NCBI GenBank assembly: GCA_028278005.1
Contig: JANQFD010000056.1
Span: 1 to 26,627, forward strand
Reading direction: 5' to 3'
DNA: 26,627 nt
Source of the DNA: Chlorobium sp.
Lineage (GTDB): Bacteria; Bacteroidota; Chlorobiia; Chlorobiales; Chlorobiaceae
A model generated the notes under the pieces. That model made no database searches. It saw only the letters and a program-made list of their open reading frames with translations, and was not told the origin of the DNA. Positions 23,088 through 26,627 of this stretch are shown piece after piece. Every line of letters begins with the position of its first letter. The stretch's first letter is position 1. Made by a program: the position numbers and the translations under genes.

Positions 23088-25508
23088 TTACCCCGGTTTT
23101 ACAACGAGATTGACCAGCCTGTCCGGAACGACAATCTCTTTAACGACGACCATTCCTTCAAGGAACCGTTTTACCGTTTCATCGTTTCGGGCTTTTTCGA
23201 GCAGAACGGTTTTCGGCGATTGTGCCGGGGCGGTTACTCTGCCTCTCAGTTTTCCGTTAACCTGTACGGCGATGGTTACCTCCTCATCCTCGGCAAGAGC
23301 GGGATCGAAAACCGGCCATGAGGCTGAAGATATCGAGGATGTATGACCGACGGCCTTCCAGAGCTCTTCGCAGATGTGCGGAGCGTAGGGGGAAAGCAGC
23401 AGCAGAAGTGTTTCGACAGCGGCTTTGTTTCTGCTCTCTGCTTTATGCAGTTCGTTTACCAGCACCATCATTTCAGCGATTGCCGTATTGAATTTCAGTT
23501 GCCCGGTATCTTCGGTCACTTTTTTTATGGCCTTGTGCATCGTTCTGGCAAGGTTTTCGGAGAGAGGGTCTTCGGTTACGGATACAGGGCTGTCCGGTTC
23601 CGGGTATACCAGTCGCCAGACCCGGGCAAGAAAACGGCTCACACCCTCGATACCATGCGTATTCCAGGGTTTTACCTGTTCGAGCGGCCCGAGAAACATC
23701 TCATACAGGCGTATGGCATCAGCTCCATAGGATGAAAGAACATGGTCGGCCGGAATGACATTGCCGCGTGATTTGGACATTTTTTCATTGTCTTCGCCGA
23801 GAATCATGCCCTGGTTGAAAAGTTTCTGAAACGGCTCTTTTGTGGAGACGACACCGAGGTCATAGAGTACCTTGTGCCAGAATCGGGCGTACAGGAGGTG
23901 CAGTACGGCATGCTCTGCTCCCCCCACGTAAAGATCCACGTTCATCCAGTAACGCTCTTTTTCGGGATCGACCAGATGACCTGTATTTTCAGGATCGATA
24001 AAACGCAGATAATACCAGCAGCTGCCGGCCCATTGCGGCATTGTGTTGGTTTCACGCCTGAATGTGCCGTGCTCATCGGTTCCATAAAGCCATTCGGACA
24101 TGTTGGCGAGGGGCGATTCTCCTGTTGTGGTCGGCTGATAGGCCTCTATGTCGGGCAGGGTGAGAGGAAGGTCGGTTTCCGGCCGTAATGAGCCGTCTTC
24201 ATAATGCTTGACCGGTATCGGTTCTCCCCAGTAGCGTTGTCGGCTGAAGACCCAGTCGCGAAGCTTGTACTTAACCGTTTTTTTGCCTTTTCCCTTCTTT
24301 TCAAGCCAATCGGCCATGGCGTCGAACGCTGTATCGAATGCAAGACCGTCTATGCTGATTTCATCATTCGAAGAGTTGACGCAGGTGCTGTCTTTTTCTT
24401 CGAAAACGGCTTCTTCAACGTCATGAGGACTTTTTATGACCTCGATTATAGGAAGGCCGAACTTTTTTGCAAACTCCCAGTCGCGCTGGTCATGAGCCGG
24501 TACCGACATGATCGCACCGGTACCGTAACTGGTCAGGACAAAATCCGATATCCAGACAGGCAGGGACTGACCGTTGGCCGGGTTGATTGCATAGGAGCCG
24601 GTGAAAACCCCGGTTTTTTCCTTTTGCAGGCCGGTTCTTTCAAGCTCTGTTTTCAGTTTTGCCTTTTCGATATACTCTTTTACCGATACAAGCTGTTGGG
24701 CGGTTGCAAGCTTTTCAGCAATCGGGTGCTCCGGAGAGACAACCAGGTAGGTGGAACCGAAAAGGGTATCAGGTCTTGTTGTATATACCTTGAGGCTGGT
24801 TTTGTGGCAGGGCAGCTCAAAATCGATTTCGACTCCTTCCGACCGGCCGATCCAGTTGCGCTGCATCTGTTTGATATTTTCAGGCCAGTCAACTTCGTCG
24901 AGGTCATTGAGCAACCGTTCAGCATAAGCGGTTATTTTCAATACCCACTGACGAAGGGGTTTGCGAACAACGGTATGACCGTCAGCGATTTTTTCGTCTA
25001 CTTCCTCGTTTGCAAGCACCGTTTTCAGCTCTTCGCACCAGTTAACGTCAATCTCGCTCATGTAGGCAAGTTCACGCTCGAGCATCCTCAGGAAAATCCA
25101 CTGTGTCCAGGTATAGTATGACGGGGATGTTGTGTTTATTTCCCGATTCCAGTCGTATGAAAATCCCATACGCTGCAGTGTTTCCTTGAAACCGCCGACA
25201 TTCTTTTCGGTGATGAATTTCGGGTGGGTTCCTGTCTTGATGGCGAATTGCTCGGCAGGAAGACCGAATGCATCCCATCCCATGGGATGGAGAACATTGC
25301 AGCCCTGGCTGCGTTTGAATCGGGCGATTATATCCGTTGCGGTGTATCCTTCGAGATGTCCGACATGCAGTCCCGAACCGCTCGGATATGGAAACATATC
25401 GAGCACATAATATTTTGACTTACGGTCATCCTCTTCGGTCCTGAAGGTCTGGTGTTCGTTCCAGTATGCCTGCCATTTTTTCTCAATGGATTGAAAATCG
25501 TAACGCAT
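23088..25508 (-). CDS. leuS: Leucyl-tRNA synthetase
   Basis: LeuS charges tRNA-Leu. The 806-residue product is complete for the bacterial type. The Rossmann fold carries the HIGH motif as HVGH at 48-51 (in PYPSGSGLHVGH) and KMSKS at 576-580. The CP1 editing domain lies between, with the TTRPDTLFGSTYLV block and the editing Asp region GTGAIMSVPAHDQRDWEFA. The anticodon-binding and C-terminal domains end in NGKLRGRV and a short tail. Editing therefore looks functional. No Shine-Dalgarno is visible before the ATG at 25508. It is separated from pnp by two hairpins, so it has its own promoter, probably in 25509-25574, where TTGACC occurs without a clear -10. Confidence 0.97.
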   Translation of the reverse strand: MRYDFQSIEKKWQAYWNEHQTFRTEEDDRKSKYYVLDMFPYPSGSGLHVGHLEGYTATDIIARFKRSQGCNVLHPMGWDAFGLPAEQFAIKTGTHPKFITEKNVGGFKETLQRMGFSYDWNREINTTSPSYYTWTQWIFLRMLERELAYMSEIDVNWCEELKTVLANEEVDEKIADGHTVVRKPLRQWVLKITAYAERLLNDLDEVDWPENIKQMQRNWIGRSEGVEIDFELPCHKTSLKVYTTRPDTLFGSTYLVVSPEHPIAEKLATAQQLVSVKEYIEKAKLKTELERTGLQKEKTGVFTGSYAINPANGQSLPVWISDFVLTSYGTGAIMSVPAHDQRDWEFAKKFGLPIIEVIKSPHDVEEAVFEEKDSTCVNSSNDEISIDGLAFDTAFDAMADWLEKKGKGKKTVKYKLRDWVFSRQRYWGEPIPVKHYEDGSLRPETDLPLTLPDIEAYQPTTTGESPLANMSEWLYGTDEHGTFRRETNTMPQWAGSCWYYLRFIDPENTGHLVDPEKERYWMNVDLYVGGAEHAVLHLLYARFWHKVLYDLGVVSTKEPFQKLFNQGMILGEDNEKMSKSRGNVIPADHVLSSYGADAIRLYEMFLGPLEQVKPWNTHGIEGVSRFLARVWRLVYPEPDSPVSVTEDPLSENLARTMHKAIKKVTEDTGQLKFNTAIAEMMVLVNELHKAESRNKAAVETLLLLLSPYAPHICEELWKAVGHTSSISSASWPVFDPALAEDEEVTIAVQVNGKLRGRVTAPAQSPKTVLLEKARNDETVKRFLEGMVVVKEIVVPDRLVNLVVKPG

Positions 25509-25574
25509 GCTTTTGCAGAAATATGTTTTACAGCCTTGCCGGTCAGGTCAAAGAAAAGAAAATCATAAGAAAAT

Positions 25575-25598
25575 GAAAAAGCCGGAAAAGGCTTTTTC
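25575..25598 (-). terminator. Second hairpin after pnp, probable backup terminator
   Basis: GAAAAAGCC at 25575-25583 pairs with GGCTTTTTC at 25590-25598 around a 6-base loop. On the minus strand the stem ends in TTTTTC and is followed by ATTTTC. It lies 10 bases beyond the main pnp terminator and about 65 bases before leuS. Confidence 0.6.
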
Positions 25599-25600
25599 GG

Positions 25601-25640
25601 ACAGAAAAAAAAGCTGTGCAGCAGATGTTGCACAGCTTTT
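25601..25640 (-). terminator. Rho-independent terminator of pnp
   Basis: AAAAGCTGTGCA at 25609-25620 pairs perfectly over 12 bases with TGCACAGCTTTT at 25629-25640 around an 8-base loop. On the minus strand the T-run at the stem base continues outward without a break to give about eight T, then CTGT. It starts 28 bases after the pnp stop. Confidence 0.92.
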
Positions 25641-25667
25641 CGCTTGTTACTTGCCGGCTGCCGATCG

Positions 25668-26627
25668 CTATTGTTCTCCCTGCGCCGGTGATCCGTTTTC
25701 AGACTCTGCCGGCATGTCGAGCAGTGCCTTCATGGAGAGTGCATAGCGTGTTTTGCCGGTTCTGGGGTCCTTACGGATATCGATAAGCTTTACTTTTATT
25801 CTGTCACCGGGCTTCAGGTGGTCGCTTACCTTGTTCACCCGTTCTTTAGCAATTTCAGAGATATGGACAAGCCCGTCGGTTTTCGGGAGAAATTCAACAA
25901 ACGCTCCCAGTTCCTCGCGAATATCCCTTACCTTGCCGGAATAGACCAGACCGACTTCAGGTTTCGATATAAGTGTCTTGATCGTTTCAATTGCGGCGGA
26001 AGCACCTTCTCCGCTCGGGGCGGCGATGGTAACCGTTCCGTCATCATCAACATTGATCTCGGCACCGGTTTCTTCGGTGATGCTTCTGATGGTTTCGCCA
26101 CCCTTGCCGATGATCATCCCGATTGCGTCGACCGGTACCTGTATGGTCGAAAGGCGCGGGGCATATTTGCCGATTTCCGTTCTCGGATCAGCGATCGCAG
26201 CGGTCATTTTTTCAAGGATGTGCAAGCGTCCATTTCTTGACTGTTCAAGGGCCTGTTCGAGAATGTGATAATCGAGTCCGTCGATCTTGATATCCATCTG
26301 GCATGCCGTGATACCTTCACTGGTACCGGCTACCTTGAAATCCATGTCGCCAAGGTGGTCTTCGTTGCCGAGTATATCGGACAGTACAGCATAGCGATCA
26401 CCCTCCTTGATAAGTCCCATGGCAATACCGGATACGGGTTTTGTGAGCGGCACTCCGCCGTCCATTGCAGCCAGTGTGCCGCCGCAGACCGAAGCCATTG
26501 AAGAAGAGCCGTTCGATTCGAGTATATCCGATACAATACGGACTGTATATGGGAATTCGGTGTCCGGCGGAACAACTTTCTTGATGGCTCTTTCTGCAAG
26601 GTTGCCATGTCCTATCTCCCTGCGTCC
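25668..26627 (-). CDS. pnp: Polynucleotide phosphorylase, C-terminal part (cut by window edge)
   Basis: The frame runs without a stop from the window edge, so the 5' part is missing. The visible 319 residues start with GRREIGHGNLAERA and cover the end of the second RNase PH domain, with DILESNGSSSMASVCGG and the catalytic acids in ILGNEDHLGDMDFKVAGT. A KH domain (IGMIIGKGGETIRSITEETGA) and an S1 domain (GLVYSGKVRDI to LVHISEIAKERV) follow. A short acidic tail ends the protein. PNPase degrades RNA 3' to 5' with phosphate and is part of RNA turnover complexes. Two hairpins follow the stop. rpsO, its common upstream neighbour, would lie outside the window. Confidence 0.97.
   Translation of the reverse strand, partial: GRREIGHGNLAERAIKKVVPPDTEFPYTVRIVSDILESNGSSSMASVCGGTLAAMDGGVPLTKPVSGIAMGLIKEGDRYAVLSDILGNEDHLGDMDFKVAGTSEGITACQMDIKIDGLDYHILEQALEQSRNGRLHILEKMTAAIADPRTEIGKYAPRLSTIQVPVDAIGMIIGKGGETIRSITEETGAEINVDDDGTVTIAAPSGEGASAAIETIKTLISKPEVGLVYSGKVRDIREELGAFVEFLPKTDGLVHISEIAKERVNKVSDHLKPGDRIKVKLIDIRKDPRTGKTRYALSMKALLDMPAESENGSPAQGEQ

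Overview
The window reads as a chromosomal housekeeping stretch of a green sulfur bacterium (Chlorobiota) or a close relative in the Bacteroidota/Chlorobiota group. The main evidence is an LpxC-FabZ fusion, a carbamoyl-phosphate synthase large subunit encoded only as its N-terminal half, few Shine-Dalgarno sequences, moderate GC, and a small acidic DUF2795 protein of the kind I associate with this group. No photosynthesis gene lies in the window, so the assignment to Chlorobiota is inference. I see no tRNA, rRNA, CRISPR array, insertion sequence or prophage. Coding density is high and no gene-free stretch exceeds 300 bases; the two longest gaps (1679-1958 and 22820-23087) are described below.

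Layout. 28-1678 (minus): an overlapping lipid A pair, a DUF374 acyltransferase followed by lpxK. 1679-1958: a divergent intergenic region rich in inverted repeats. 1959-6029 (plus): purD, a JAMM/MPN metallopeptidase, the N-terminal half of carB, and trpC, which overlaps carB by ATGA. 6010-10110 (minus): an M23 peptidase, a DUF2795 protein, an Omp85 outer-membrane protein and rpe, whose end overlaps the end of trpC. 10204-13840 (minus): pheA then polA. 13841-14079: a second divergent region with a long perfect-looking hairpin. 14080-16067 (plus): yebC, ruvC, pgsA. 16103-18480 (minus): an inositol monophosphatase with a clear terminator, then lpxC-fabZ. 18683-19436 (plus): tspO and a small exported cysteine-rich protein. 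19435-19576: a 142-bp palindromic repeat element. 19612-20732 (minus): a putative lipoprotein and a GNAT acetyltransferase. 20828-22819 (minus): acs. 23088-25508 (minus): leuS. 25668 to the window edge (minus): the 3' part of pnp, with tandem terminators.

Themes. Envelope biogenesis recurs: lipid A (lpxK, DUF374 acyltransferase, lpxC-fabZ), outer-membrane assembly (Omp85), peptidoglycan hydrolysis (M23) and phospholipid synthesis (pgsA). The rest is nucleotide and aromatic amino-acid synthesis (purD, carB, trpC, pheA), DNA and RNA processing (polA, ruvC, pnp), translation (leuS) and acetate activation (acs).

I did not find a convincing new multi-gene system. The strongest unexplained signal is the 142-bp palindromic element, whose left end lies within the stop codon of the small cysteine-rich ORF. 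Next are the structured divergent regions and the split carB.
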